Part shown: positions 36,465 to 46,943 of the stretch, piece after piece
Layout of the letters: each line of letters begins with the position of its first letter
Numbering within the stretch: position 1 is the stretch's first letter
Source: Acidobacteriaceae bacterium
GTDB taxonomy: Bacteria; Acidobacteriota; Terriglobia; Terriglobales; Acidobacteriaceae
Length of the DNA stretch: 64,000 bases
Direction of reading: 5' to 3'
Assembly (NCBI GenBank): GCA_903642225.1
Contig: CAHJWI010000013.1
Coordinates: 1 to 64,000 of the forward strand
Notes under the pieces: generated by a model
Told to the model about the DNA's origin: nothing
The model's input: only the letters and a program-made list of their open reading frames with translations
Database searches by the model: none
Made by a program: the position numbers and the translations under genes

Positions 36465-37801
36465 CCATGTCATCCACACAACTTGAAGCAGATGTCACGA
36501 CCACAACAAACGGAGGCGCAACGAACATGAACCTTGTTGCTACAGCAGCCGCAGAAAAGACACTGCTGCTCAATACCTATGATCGTTATCCCATCCTGTT
36601 TACACGCGGCGAAGGCGTGCACCTTTACGACGAGGCAGGCACCGCGTACCTCGACCTGCTGAGCGGCATCGGTGTCTGTGGCCTGGGCTACAACCACCCC
36701 GCCATCAACCGCGCCATCCTTGCGCAAACGTCCACCGGTCTGCTGCACACCTCCAATCTCTTCTTCCATAACCACACCGCCACCCTCGCGCTCAAGCTCA
36801 CAGAGATCACCGGCATGGACCGCGTTTTCCTGTGCAACAGCGGAACCGAGGCGTGGGAGGCCGCACTCAAGCTGGCGCGTGCCCATGCAGACCTGCTGCG
36901 CTCTGAGGGCCGGACCATGGGCACACAGATGATCGCGCTCGAGCACTCCTTCCACGGCCGCACGATGGGGTCGGTGGCGACGACGCACAAGCAGAAGTAT
37001 CGCGAGCCGTTCCAACCGGTCATGCCCGGCGTCCTCTTCGTTCCGTTCAATGACGTGAAGGCGCTGCGCGAAGCCTTCTCCACTGACATTTGCGCAATCT
37101 GCATTGAACCTCTGCAGGGCGAGGGCGGAATCCACCCCGTGTCCGCGGAGTTCTACGCTGCCGCACGCGAGCTGTGCGACACAACCGGTGCACTGCTGAT
37201 GGCCGACGAAATTCAAAGCGGCATGGGCCGTACCGGCAAGTGGTGCGCCTACCAGCATCACAGCGCGCTGCCAGACGTCACCACCCTCGCGAAGCCCATT
37301 GCCGGCGGTCTACCCATGGGTGCCATGCTGTGCACGGAAGAAGCCGCGCGCTCTATCACCCCCGGCATGCACGGCACTACCTTCGGCGGTGGTCCGCTCG
37401 CCTGCGCAGTCGCGCTGGCCGTCATTGACGAGATCCAGGACGCAAACCTTCTCGATCACGTCAAAGAGATCGGCGGCTACTTCATTGCCCAACTCAAGGC
37501 ACTCGCCGCCAGGCACACCAGCATTGCTGAGGTACGCGGCATGGGTCTCATGATCGGCATCGACCTACACAGCGCCGACCTTGCCGGCGAGTTGCAAAAG
37601 CGGATGATGTTTGAGCGCCACACCCTTCTCAACCGCACCAGCGAAACCGTTCTCCGCTTTTTGCCGCCCTTTCTCATCACGCGCGCACAGGTGGATGATA
37701 CTGTCGCTACTCTGGACGAATTGCTCACCGAATCTGAACACGGCAACACAGCACAGCTTGCACACTCCACCGTGCAGGCCAAGGAAGCGGTCCATGGATA
37801 G
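36461..37801 (+). CDS. argD: Acetylornithine aminotransferase
   Basis: A 446-residue class-III, PLP-dependent aminotransferase converting N-acetylglutamate semialdehyde to N-acetylornithine. Signatures are YLDLLSGIGVCGLGYNHP, FLCNSGTEAWEAALKLAR, HSFHGRTMGS, LLMADEIQSGMGRTGKW and TLAKPIAGGLPMGAML with the PLP lysine. An N-terminal Thr/Asn-rich extension of about 30 residues precedes the usual start. It overlaps argB by four bases, and argF begins eight bases before its stop. Confidence 0.93.
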   Translation: MTMSSTQLEADVTTTTNGGATNMNLVATAAAEKTLLLNTYDRYPILFTRGEGVHLYDEAGTAYLDLLSGIGVCGLGYNHPAINRAILAQTSTGLLHTSNLFFHNHTATLALKLTEITGMDRVFLCNSGTEAWEAALKLARAHADLLRSEGRTMGTQMIALEHSFHGRTMGSVATTHKQKYREPFQPVMPGVLFVPFNDVKALREAFSTDICAICIEPLQGEGGIHPVSAEFYAAARELCDTTGALLMADEIQSGMGRTGKWCAYQHHSALPDVTTLAKPIAGGLPMGAMLCTEEAARSITPGMHGTTFGGGPLACAVALAVIDEIQDANLLDHVKEIGGYFIAQLKALAARHTSIAEVRGMGLMIGIDLHSADLAGELQKRMMFERHTLLNRTSETVLRFLPPFLITRAQVDDTVATLDELLTESEHGNTAQLAHSTVQAKEAVHG

Positions 37802-38894
37802 TAAGACTGTAGTGATGATGCCGGAAGGTAAGCTGGATGGCTTTGCGGATGCACCCAGGGCCAAAGTCACGCTCGGCATTCAATCCGAAGCAGCGTTCGC
37901 TGAAGCTGCAAAGGCCCTGCATGGCCGTGATCTCGCCTCCATCGCCGACCTGTCCGTGCAGGAAATGGCTGCCCTGATGGAGCTTGCCCACGCCGTTAAA
38001 GCGTACCCGCAAGACTTTCGCCACGCTCTCGACGCACGACAAATGGTGCTCATCTTTGAGAAGGCATCCCTGCGCACACGCCTCACCTTTGAAGCCGCCA
38101 TCAACACCTGCGGTGGCAACGCAATCTTTGTCGACCAGACGCACTCTCCCCTTGGTGAGCGCGAATCCCTTGCCGATGTAGCCCATAACATTGAGCGCTG
38201 GATGGACGTGATCGTGCTGCGCACCTACGCACACGAGACCGTGACCGAGATCGGCGACAAAGCCAAGATCCCGGTCATCAATGCACTCTCCGACTATGAG
38301 CATCCATGCCAGGCTCTTACCGACTTCTTCACTCTTGAAGAACGATTCGGCTCCTGCGAAGGCCTTAAGTTCACGTACGTTGGCGACGGCAACAACGTCT
38401 GCCATTCCCTCATGCTCGCCGGCGCCCTGCTGGGCACGCACGTTACCGTTGCCACACCCAAGGGGTATGAGCCCGACCTCGACATCATCCATAAGGCCAT
38501 GGAACTTGCGGAGCAGACCGGCGGCTCCATTCAGCTCATGCACGACCCCCTTAAGGCCGTTGCCGGTGCCGACGCCGTCTACACCGACGTCTGCATCAGC
38601 ATGGGCCAGGAAAACGAAACCACCAAGCGTACGCCCATCTTCAAGCCCTATCAGGTGAATGAAGCGCTCATGGCACACGCATCGCAGAACGCTGTCTTCA
38701 TGCATTGCCTCCCGGCGCATCGGGGTGCAGAGGTGACAGATGCCGTCATCGACTCCCCGCAATCCATCGTCTTTGACGAAGCAGAGAATCGTCTGCACGC
38801 GCAAAAGGCTTTGCTGCTCATGTTGCTCGGTGGTGCCAAGCGCATACCTCGCGACCGCGGCCTCAACGGCAAGCGCCGCAAGTCGCTGTCGTAG
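37794..38894 (+). CDS. argF: Ornithine carbamoyltransferase
   Basis: A 366-residue transcarbamylase joining carbamoyl phosphate and ornithine into citrulline. Phosphate-binding SLRTR (in FEKASLRTRLTFE), EHPCQALTDFFTL, the GDGNNVCHSL stretch and the ornithine-binding HCLPAHRG are present. These favour a true ornithine enzyme over the acetylornithine-specific type, which differs at the latter motif. The N-terminus is about 30 residues longer than usual. The ATG at 37794 overlaps argD by eight bases; an upstream in-frame start would lie deep in argD and is rejected. A 129-base gap with a hairpin follows. Confidence 0.93.
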   Translation: MDSKTVVMMPEGKLDGFADAPRAKVTLGIQSEAAFAEAAKALHGRDLASIADLSVQEMAALMELAHAVKAYPQDFRHALDARQMVLIFEKASLRTRLTFEAAINTCGGNAIFVDQTHSPLGERESLADVAHNIERWMDVIVLRTYAHETVTEIGDKAKIPVINALSDYEHPCQALTDFFTLEERFGSCEGLKFTYVGDGNNVCHSLMLAGALLGTHVTVATPKGYEPDLDIIHKAMELAEQTGGSIQLMHDPLKAVAGADAVYTDVCISMGQENETTKRTPIFKPYQVNEALMAHASQNAVFMHCLPAHRGAEVTDAVIDSPQSIVFDEAENRLHAQKALLLMLLGGAKRIPRDRGLNGKRRKSLS

Positions 38895-38907
38895 GTCTCT
38901 CACTATT

Positions 38908-38958
38908 CGTTGCGGGTCATCGCCTGCTCCCGCACAACACAGGCGATGGCTCGCAACG
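38908..38958. other. Long imperfect hairpin between argF and argG
   Basis: CGTTGCG-GGT-CATCGCCTG (38908-38926) is complementary to CAGGCGATG-GCT-CGCAACG (38940-38958): 16 paired bases with a three-base internal loop and a 13-base terminal loop. No T tail follows. It occupies the only sizeable gap inside the arginine operon and may modulate transcript stability or read-through into argG. Confidence 0.45.
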
Positions 38959-38984
38959 CCGATACACTGAACAGCAACACCTAG

Positions 38985-40355
<1,371 letters not shown>

Positions 40356-40361
40356 GCGTTT

Positions 40362-41900
40362 ATGGCAAACCAGTCCAGTTCTGCAGAAGCCACAAAGATG
40401 TGGTCCGGCCGTTTCCGCGAACCCCTGAACAAAGACTTCGAAGAGTGGCAGCGCAGCTTCCCCTTCGACTGGCGTCTGCTCCCGCAGGAACTCGCCGCCA
40501 GCTCCGCCCACGCGCGCGCCATTGCCGCCGCCGGCATCCTCTCCGCAGACGAGCTGCAAACAACGCTGGACGGCCTCATCGCCGTCGGCCTCACCGCACA
40601 AGCAGACGCGGCAGAGTTCTGGTCCGCGCACCTTGCAGCAATCACCAAGATCGACGACGCAAAGTTCGGCGCAGCCCTCGTCGCACTCAACCCCCAGGCT
40701 GAGGACATTCACCACTTCGTCGAACTCTCGCTCACCAGGCACATCGGCCCGCTCGCCCTCAAGCTCCACACCGGCCGCAGCCGCAACGAGCAGATCGCCA
40801 CCGACCTGCGCCTCTACGTGCGCGACAGCATCGACCTCGCACTCACCAATCTAGCCGTCTGGGCCGACGCACTCGTCACAACCGCAGAAGCTGCACGCGA
40901 CGCGATCATGCCCAGCTACACTCACCTGCAGCGCGCAGAGCCTGTACTCCTGGCGCACTGGCTCTTGGCCTACGTAGAGATGGTTCTGCGTGACTGCTCG
41001 CGACTTGCAGACTGCCGTCGCCGCCTCAACCTTTGCCCGCTCGGCTCTGGTGCCATTGCCGGCGCTACCCTCGCGCTGGACCGCACCATCGCCGCACGCA
41101 TCCTTCGCTTCGATGCACCGACCGCCAACAGCATGGACGCAACCAGTGACCGCGACTTTGCGGTTGAGTTTGCCCAGGCAGCCAGCACGATCGGTCTACA
41201 CCTTTCGCGCTTTGCAGAGGAGATCACCCTGCACGCCACCGCCGAGTTTGGGTTTATCGACCTGCCGGAAGCCTTCTCCACCGGCTCCTCGGCCATGCCG
41301 CAGAAGAAAAATCCCGACTTCACGGAACTCCTCCGCGGCAAAAGCGGCCGCCTTCTCGGCGCAGCGACCACCCTGGCCACCATCGTCAAGGGCCTGCCGC
41401 TTGCCTACAACAAAGACATGCAGGAGTCACAGGAGGCCGTCTTCGAAGTCGCAGAAACGCTGGAAGGCACGCTGCCCCTGCTCGCGCCGTTCACCCAGGC
41501 CCTGCGCTTCCGCCACGACCGCATGCAGCAGGCCGCAGCCATTGGGTATCTCAACGCAATGGCCGGCGCCACCTACCTCACGCACCGCGGCATCCCCTTC
41601 CGCACCGCTCACGAAATCATCGGCAAAGCCGTCCGCTTTGGGCTGGAAACAAGTCGCGAGCTCAACGAACTCACGCTTGAGGAGTTGCAAACGTTAAGCC
41701 CAGAGTTCGGCCCGGACTTCTTCGACAGCATCACCTTGCGTGCCACGCTCGATTGTCATGACGTTATCGGGGGCACAGCCACCACCCGCGTCCATGCCGC
41801 ACTCGCTGAAGCACGCACTCGCATCGCCGCGCTGCTTGACGCCATCGGCGACGGCAACCCCGACGACCCGGGCGCAGAGGAGGCCGATGCCCCGCGCTGA
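40362..41900 (+). CDS. argH: Argininosuccinate lyase
   Basis: A 512-residue fumarase-superfamily lyase that releases arginine and fumarate. It has KMWSGRFREPLNKDFEEWQRSF at the N-terminus, HTGRSRNEQIATDLRLY, MPSYTHLQRAEPVLLAHWLLAY and the signature GSSAMPQKKNPDFTEL with the catalytic serine loop. The protein is somewhat longer than the usual 460 residues. The acetyltransferase gene begins inside its last five codons. Confidence 0.95.
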   Translation: MANQSSSAEATKMWSGRFREPLNKDFEEWQRSFPFDWRLLPQELAASSAHARAIAAAGILSADELQTTLDGLIAVGLTAQADAAEFWSAHLAAITKIDDAKFGAALVALNPQAEDIHHFVELSLTRHIGPLALKLHTGRSRNEQIATDLRLYVRDSIDLALTNLAVWADALVTTAEAARDAIMPSYTHLQRAEPVLLAHWLLAYVEMVLRDCSRLADCRRRLNLCPLGSGAIAGATLALDRTIAARILRFDAPTANSMDATSDRDFAVEFAQAASTIGLHLSRFAEEITLHATAEFGFIDLPEAFSTGSSAMPQKKNPDFTELLRGKSGRLLGAATTLATIVKGLPLAYNKDMQESQEAVFEVAETLEGTLPLLAPFTQALRFRHDRMQQAAAIGYLNAMAGATYLTHRGIPFRTAHEIIGKAVRFGLETSRELNELTLEELQTLSPEFGPDFFDSITLRATLDCHDVIGGTATTRVHAALAEARTRIAALLDAIGDGNPDDPGAEEADAPR

Positions 41901-42441
41901 CATTCGCAAGGCCACTCTGCAGGACGCCGCCAACATCTTCGAACTCGTCAACTCGCTTTCAGGCGACGGCACCCTCTTGCGCCGCCAATACGCCGAAATC
42001 TGCGAAAACGTTCGCGACTTCCACGTCGCCCTGTCAGAGGGCGGCATCTTCCTCGGCTGCGGGGCGCTCCACCTCTATGGCCCGCACCTGGCCGAGATCC
42101 GCTCCATCGTCGTCACGCCGGAGGCGAAGGGCCAGGGCGCTGGTGGCGGCCTTCTTAAAGCCCTGCACGCTGAGGCCGATCTGCACGGCGTCCTCACCAC
42201 CTGCCTCTTCACCCGCATCCCAGACTTCTTTTTCCACTACGGCTATCGCACCACCATGGACCGCACTGCGTTGCCGGACAAAATTTACAAAGACTGCCAG
42301 AAGTGCCCGCGCCTGCACGCCTGTGACGAGGTCGCCATGATCCGCGGACCCGTGCCCCGCGTCGCCGTTCTTGGCCCGCAAAAAATTCGCCAGCCCGAGC
42401 TCGTTCCGCTGCAGATCGCCTTCACCGGTACCGACCACTAG
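41887..42441 (+). CDS. argA: GNAT-type N-acetylglutamate synthase
   Basis: A 184-residue GNAT acetyltransferase that closes the arginine operon. The acetyl-CoA loop lies in IRSIVVTPEAKGQGAGGGLLKALHAEA, and the C-terminal block FFFHYGYRTTMDRTALPDKIYKDCQKCPRLHACDEVAM matches the short stand-alone N-acetylglutamate synthases. Those lack the amino-acid-kinase domain of classic ArgA. The operon position supports this first-step role; the cysteine-rich CQKCPRLHAC segment is a family trait. The ATG overlaps argH by 14 bases. Its stop overlaps the stop of the convergent Dabb gene. Confidence 0.85.
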   Translation: MPRADIRKATLQDAANIFELVNSLSGDGTLLRRQYAEICENVRDFHVALSEGGIFLGCGALHLYGPHLAEIRSIVVTPEAKGQGAGGGLLKALHAEADLHGVLTTCLFTRIPDFFFHYGYRTTMDRTALPDKIYKDCQKCPRLHACDEVAMIRGPVPRVAVLGPQKIRQPELVPLQIAFTGTDH

Positions 42442-42725
42442 GCCTGTTCCGGCGCGATCACATCCAGATCGACAGCCTCCACCAGCGGGACCATCCAGTG
42501 CAGCAGCGCCATGTGCACTGCGCTCACCTGGTACGCATCCAGCGCGTCCTGATCCACAAATCGCATCATCGCCGCAAACTCATACCCCTGCCCGCGCGCC
42601 GAGGTGTTCATCCCCGCCACGGTTTCTAGCAGCCCCGGCACCACGCCCTGAAACGCTTTGATCTGTGCCGACGCACGCGACTTGTCTTCAGGCATTGCAT
42701 CCGGCTTCCAGCGCAAACCGAACAT
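42438..42725 (-). CDS. Dabb (stress-responsive A/B barrel) domain protein
   Basis: A 95-residue single-domain protein. The pattern matches the Dabb dimeric alpha/beta barrel: an N-terminal strand, a helix (ASAQIKAFQGVVPGLL), the GMNTSARGQGYEFAAMMRFVDQDALDAYQVSAVH core, and a terminal EAVDLDVIAPEQA strand. The family includes stress proteins and olivetolic-acid-cyclase-like enzymes; the function here is unknown. The ATG is divergent from the phosphodiesterase gene, and its stop codon overlaps that of argA. Confidence 0.8.
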   Translation of the reverse strand: MFGLRWKPDAMPEDKSRASAQIKAFQGVVPGLLETVAGMNTSARGQGYEFAAMMRFVDQDALDAYQVSAVHMALLHWMVPLVEAVDLDVIAPEQA

Positions 42726-42797
42726 GTGGATGATCAGCGGAAGCCTCCGCGCTCAGCCTAGCATCGCTCACTGCTCTGTTCGCGAGATGATGAGAGC

Positions 42798-44330
42798 ATG
42801 TTCCGACGCCTCATCGACCCGGCGCACTGCCTCCTGGCCGCTCTCGCACTTGCGACTTTCTACTCCAGTCCCTGCAGCGCAGCCACAGCAAGTGTCAGCG
42901 CGGCGCTCCTCGCCGATCCGCACTTCGATCCCTTCCGCAACGTCTCCAAAGTCGAGCGCCTCGCCGCCGCAAACGTCGAGCAGTGGGCCGCCATCTTGGC
43001 TGAACCGCCGGCCCCCGGCGATGCCCAGGCCTTCCGCGCGCTACAAACGGCCTGCAAGGAGACCAGCACCGATGCTGCCAACGATCTCCTGCTCTCCGCG
43101 TTCGACGCCTCCGCACAGAAGACCGCAACTGGCGCACCGGCCTTCGTCATGCTCGCCGGCGATCTGCTCGTCCACCGCTTCGATTGCCGCGTTGAAAAGC
43201 TGCTCGGTCACCCCGCCGCCGCACCCGGCACCAAGTATGACGACGCCGAAGCCCACCCCGCTCCCGGCACAGCACGCACCGTCATGGCTTTTGCCCGGAA
43301 GACCGTTGACTACATCGCGCTGCAACTCCACACCCGCTTCCCTCATACACCGGTCTACATCGCACTCGGCAACAACGACTCCGGTTGCGGCGATTACCAG
43401 TTCAACGAGCACGACCCGCTACTCGCCGGCACAGCCACTGCCGTCGCCAGCGGCTGGGTGGGCGTAGCACCTGTCGAGTCAGAAAAGGCTCGAGCAGACT
43501 ACACTCGCTTCGGCTCCTATACCCTGCCGCTTCCAGCACCCCTCGTGAAAGGGCGAGTTCTGGTCCTGGACGACATCTATCTCTCAAGCCGCTTCCAGAA
43601 CTGCGCCGGCAAGCCTGACAGCACCAGCGGCAAAGACCTGCTCGCCTGGGTCGACGCGGAACTCACCGCCGCCGAACGCCACGGCGAATTTGTCTGGGTG
43701 CTTACCCACATCCCGCCCGGCATCAACGTCTACTCTACCAACGTTAACGGAATCGACGTCTGCGCCGGCAAGCCCCCTGTTACGTTCCTCTCCTCTACTG
43801 CTCTCAGCGAAGTCCTTGCAAGGCACGCGGCCGCCATCCGCGTTGTGGTCGCAGGTCACACTCATGTGGACGAAATCCGCGTCTTTGGCGGGGACGAGTC
43901 GCATGGCAAAAGCAGCTTCGCCGTCAAGGGCGTTCCGTCCATCTCGACGGTCAGCGGAAATCCCCCCGCATTCCTCCGCGCCACGGTCGACACAACCGGC
44001 GTGCTGCAGGATTACACGCTGCATGTTGCCAGCAACGCAAAGGCTGGTGCACCTGCATCCTCGCTCACCTGGATTACCGCCTACGATTTTCGCTCCACCT
44101 ACGCCGAGCCGGCCTTTACCGCAGCGTCTATCGCCGACCTCGTCAAACGCTTCACTGCCGGCGCACCCGCCGATGACCAAGCCATCGCTACCTACCAGAA
44201 CTACTTCGCCGGCAGCGGCCTCCGCCGCCTTGCCCTCCAGGCAGTCTGGAACCAGTACACCTGCCACATGCAGCACGACGACCCGGCAGCCTTTACGGCC
44301 TGCGTCTGTGCCACCGCAACCAAACGCTAG
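42798..44330 (+). CDS. Exported metallophosphoesterase (acid sphingomyelinase-like)
   Basis: A 510-residue protein with a signal peptide (about residues 1-28, ending CSAA). The calcineurin-type metal-binding motifs are present: LLADPHFD, MLAGDLLVHRF, ALGNNDSGCGDY, LTHIPPG and AGHTHVDE. The arrangement and length fit the acid-sphingomyelinase-like branch of secreted phosphodiesterases, and the C-terminal cysteines (YTCHMQH, FTACVCA) fit the disulphide-bonded domain of that branch. It probably hydrolyses a phosphodiester in the periplasm or outside the cell; the substrate is unknown. Confidence 0.82.
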   Translation: MFRRLIDPAHCLLAALALATFYSSPCSAATASVSAALLADPHFDPFRNVSKVERLAAANVEQWAAILAEPPAPGDAQAFRALQTACKETSTDAANDLLLSAFDASAQKTATGAPAFVMLAGDLLVHRFDCRVEKLLGHPAAAPGTKYDDAEAHPAPGTARTVMAFARKTVDYIALQLHTRFPHTPVYIALGNNDSGCGDYQFNEHDPLLAGTATAVASGWVGVAPVESEKARADYTRFGSYTLPLPAPLVKGRVLVLDDIYLSSRFQNCAGKPDSTSGKDLLAWVDAELTAAERHGEFVWVLTHIPPGINVYSTNVNGIDVCAGKPPVTFLSSTALSEVLARHAAAIRVVVAGHTHVDEIRVFGGDESHGKSSFAVKGVPSISTVSGNPPAFLRATVDTTGVLQDYTLHVASNAKAGAPASSLTWITAYDFRSTYAEPAFTAASIADLVKRFTAGAPADDQAIATYQNYFAGSGLRRLALQAVWNQYTCHMQHDDPAAFTACVCATATKR

Positions 44331-44340
44331 AACCGTAACG

Positions 44341-45132
44341 TCAGCGCGCCGTGTAACACCCGTCGGAATTTGACACCGCCAGCGGCACGCCAAACAGCGC
44401 GGACAGCCGTTCACCGGTCAGCATCTCCGCTGCCGCGCCGTCGCCCACAATGCGGCCCTCCCGCATCAGCAACACCCGCCGTATTGCCGGCACTATGTCC
44501 TCCACATGGTGCGTAATCAGCACAATGCCAGTGCCCTGCTCTGCCAGCTCTTGTAGCGTCCTCCGCAACTCCCGCTGCGCCGGCAGGTCGAGCGTGTTGC
44601 TCGGCTCGTCCAGCAGTAGCATCCGCTGCGCGCCGTTGCCGCTGGCCGCTAACGCCCGTGCAATCATCAGCCGCTTCTGCTGCCCGCTTGAGAGGGTTCG
44701 TAGCGGCCTCTCCGCCAGGGCCTCGACACCTGCATCCACCATCGCCTGCTGCGCCCGTTCCCGCATCTCGTCCGTTACCTGCAGGTTGGGCCACAGTCGA
44801 GCCGCAGAAAAAAAGCCGCTCAGCACGATCTCCCGCGCCGGCACGTCTAGTGCATCACGCACGGGTGCGTCGCTGCTCACCACACCCATCATCCGGCGCA
44901 GCAGCGTCACATCCCACCGCGCCCGTCCAAACAGCTTCACCTTCATGCCCGGCTCAGCCAGCGGGTATAGCTCGCAGGTCAACGTCTTCAGCAGGGTCGA
45001 CTTGCCGCACCCATTCGGCCCAACAATGGCAACCGACTCTCCGGCGGCAACTTGCAGGGAAACATCGTGCAACACATGCGCGTCCCCACGCACGACATTC
45101 ACACGGCGCAGGTCCACCGCAAACTCGCTCAC
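44341..45132 (-). CDS. ABC transporter ATP-binding protein
   Basis: A 263-residue ABC ATPase. Walker A is GPNGCGKST, the signature is LSSGQQKR, Walker B is MLLLDEPSNTLD, and the switch histidine is in LITHHVED. The protein resembles the ModF/YlmA-type stand-alone ATPases, in which no membrane partner is adjacent. It starts with GTG without a clear ribosome site. It is divergent from the FAD oxidoreductase gene. The transported substrate cannot be inferred. Confidence 0.85.
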   Translation of the reverse strand: MSEFAVDLRRVNVVRGDAHVLHDVSLQVAAGESVAIVGPNGCGKSTLLKTLTCELYPLAEPGMKVKLFGRARWDVTLLRRMMGVVSSDAPVRDALDVPAREIVLSGFFSAARLWPNLQVTDEMRERAQQAMVDAGVEALAERPLRTLSSGQQKRLMIARALAASGNGAQRMLLLDEPSNTLDLPAQRELRRTLQELAEQGTGIVLITHHVEDIVPAIRRVLLMREGRIVGDGAAAEMLTGERLSALFGVPLAVSNSDGCYTAR

Positions 45133-45240
45133 GTGCTATGCACCGCAGGCGCAGCCGTCTTCTTTTCTATCAACCCCGCAGCAGCACTCATCGTTATCCA
45201 GCGAAGACCTTTACTCAAAACAAGCATCCCACTCCCTAGT

Positions 45241-46674
45241 ATGAAGCGAGCCAACATCGTCGGCAGCGGTCCCAACGGCCTCAGCGCAGCTATCGCCCTT
45301 GCACGCGCTGGCGTCCAGGTCACCGTCTTTGAAGGTGCGGACCAGCCCGGCGGCGCCGTTCGTACCCAGGAGGCGACCCTTCCCGGCTTCCGCCACGACA
45401 TTGGCTCGGCCGTCTACCCGCTCGGCATCGCCTCACCTTTCCTCCGCTCCCTTCCCCTCGCCGAGCACGGTCTCCGCTGGATCGAGCCCGATATCCCCCT
45501 CGCCCATCCACTGCCTGACGGCGACGCCGTCGCCCTTCTGCACTCGCTGGACGCTACCGCCGATCTCCTCGGCCCCGACGGCCCCGCCTACCGCAAGCTC
45601 ATGCAGCCGCTCGTCGCCGCCTGGCAAGACCTCATCCACGACGTGCTCGGTCCCGTCTTCCACATACCGCGTCACCCCTTTGCACTCGCCCGCTTCGGCC
45701 TCACTGGCCTGCAGCCCGCGCTCAGCACCGCCCACCGTCTTTTCAAGACAGAGCGTGCCCGCACCCTGTTTGCCGGCATGGCCGCCCATGCCGTCGTCCC
45801 GCTTGATTTTGCTGCGACCACCGCCGTTGCCCTCACCCTTGGTGTCACCGCCCACGCAGATGGCTGGCCCATCGCCGCAGGCGGTGCCCAGTCGCTCACC
45901 GGCGCTCTCGTCAGCATTCTTCAGTCCTACGGTGGCACAGTCCACACCGGTTCCTTCGTACAGCGCCTCACTGACCTGCCACCCGCCGACTGCACCCTGC
46001 TTGACGTCACGCCCAGCCAGTTCCTCACCCTCGCCGGCAACGCCATCCCTGCTGAACGCACCCGCCCCTACCGGCAGTTCCAGCACGGCCCCGGCATCTT
46101 CAAGCTCGATTGGGCCCTCTCCGCACCCATTCCCTGGCTCAACGACCTCTGCCGCAACGCCGGTACCATCCACCTCGGCGCATCGGTACACGAGATAGCC
46201 GCCTCTGAAGCTGACAGCTGGTATGGGCGGCCGAACGATCGACCTTTCATCCTGCTCTCCCAGCCCAGCCTCTTCGATCCCACCCGCGCTCCCGCTGGCC
46301 AGCACACCGCCTGGGCTTACTGCCACACACCCAACGGCAGCACAGCCGACGCTACCTCCTCCATCGAAAACCAAATCGAGCTGTATGCCACCGGCTTCCG
46401 CAGTACCATCCTGGCGCGCAATGCACGCAACGCCGCCGCCATGCAGCAGTGGGATCCCAACCTCGTTGGCGGCGACGTCTCCGGCGGAGCCATGACTCTC
46501 GCCCAACTCCTACGCCGTCCCCGCCTGCCGCCCTACAGCACGCCTCTCCCTGGCGTCTACCTTTGCAGCTCTTCCACGCCGCCCGGCGGCGGAACCCACG
46601 GTATGTGTGGCGCACTGGCCGCCGCGTCTGCCGCCGTCGGAACACTCGGCATGTCCCTGCCCCCGCTACGCTGA
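45241..46674 (+). CDS. FAD-dependent oxidoreductase (phytoene-desaturase-like)
   Basis: A 477-residue flavoprotein. The dinucleotide-binding motif is IVGSGPNGLSAAIALARAGVQVTVFEGADQPGGAVRT at the very N-terminus. The closing GVYLCSSSTPPGGGTHGMCGALAAASA is the FAD-binding C-terminal motif of the phytoene dehydrogenase / amine-oxidase-like group. No carotenoid gene is nearby, so the substrate is open. The ATG at 45241 is directly ahead of the Rossmann strand; an upstream in-frame start is rejected. Confidence 0.85.
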   Translation: MKRANIVGSGPNGLSAAIALARAGVQVTVFEGADQPGGAVRTQEATLPGFRHDIGSAVYPLGIASPFLRSLPLAEHGLRWIEPDIPLAHPLPDGDAVALLHSLDATADLLGPDGPAYRKLMQPLVAAWQDLIHDVLGPVFHIPRHPFALARFGLTGLQPALSTAHRLFKTERARTLFAGMAAHAVVPLDFAATTAVALTLGVTAHADGWPIAAGGAQSLTGALVSILQSYGGTVHTGSFVQRLTDLPPADCTLLDVTPSQFLTLAGNAIPAERTRPYRQFQHGPGIFKLDWALSAPIPWLNDLCRNAGTIHLGASVHEIAASEADSWYGRPNDRPFILLSQPSLFDPTRAPAGQHTAWAYCHTPNGSTADATSSIENQIELYATGFRSTILARNARNAAAMQQWDPNLVGGDVSGGAMTLAQLLRRPRLPPYSTPLPGVYLCSSSTPPGGGTHGMCGALAAASAAVGTLGMSLPPLR

Positions 46675-46690
46675 CTCTTTCGCGCCTCCC

Positions 46691-46720
46691 GTGACTGTCA
46701 TCCAGCCACTCGGCGATAAT
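46691..46720 (+). promoter_or_regulatory. Promoter candidate for tRNA-Leu
   Basis: GTGACT (46691-46696) and GATAAT (46715-46720) are spaced by 18 bases. The predicted start is near 46727, about 32 bases before the tRNA 5' end, a plausible leader for a single-gene tRNA transcript. Confidence 0.4.
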
Positions 46721-46758
46721 CAAGAACGGCAGCATCGCACGGTAAGCCGCGCACGACC

Positions 46759-46847
46759 GCCCGGATGGTGAAATCGGCAGACACAGCGGACTTAAAATCC
46801 GCAGACCTTAAACGGTCGTGGGGGTTCAAGTCCCCCTCCGGGCACCA
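46759..46847 (+). tRNA. tRNA-Leu (anticodon TAA)
   Basis: An 89-base tRNA with an encoded CCA end. The acceptor arms GCCCGGA and TCCGGGC pair fully, the T-loop is GTTCAAGT, and the anticodon stem GCGGA/TCCGC encloses CTTAAAA with anticodon TAA. A long variable arm (GACCTTAAACGGTC) marks it as a class-II (Leu-type) tRNA. Confidence 0.97.
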
Positions 46848-46880
46848 CAAAAGGTCATGCTTGCGAAGGCACATATGAAA

Positions 46881-46923
46881 GAGCCAATACCGATCCGTCT
46901 TTCCCGGGGATCGGTATTGGCTC
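46881..46923. terminator. 16-bp perfect inverted repeat after tRNA-Leu
   Basis: GAGCCAATACCGATCC (46881-46896) pairs with GGATCGGTATTGGCTC (46908-46923) around an 11-base loop. It sits between the tRNA and the convergent cellulase gene. On the minus strand it is followed by TTTC, so it can end the cellulase transcript; on the plus strand it follows the tRNA by 33 bases. Confidence 0.6.
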
Positions 46924-46943
46924 ATAGTAAGTAAACGTGACAG

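Noticed and set aside
37794-38894. argF as an acetylornithine-specific carbamoyltransferase
   Set aside because: The motifs EHPCQALTD and HCLPAHRG fit true ornithine carbamoyltransferases, so the absence of argE/argJ from the operon does not require a different substrate.
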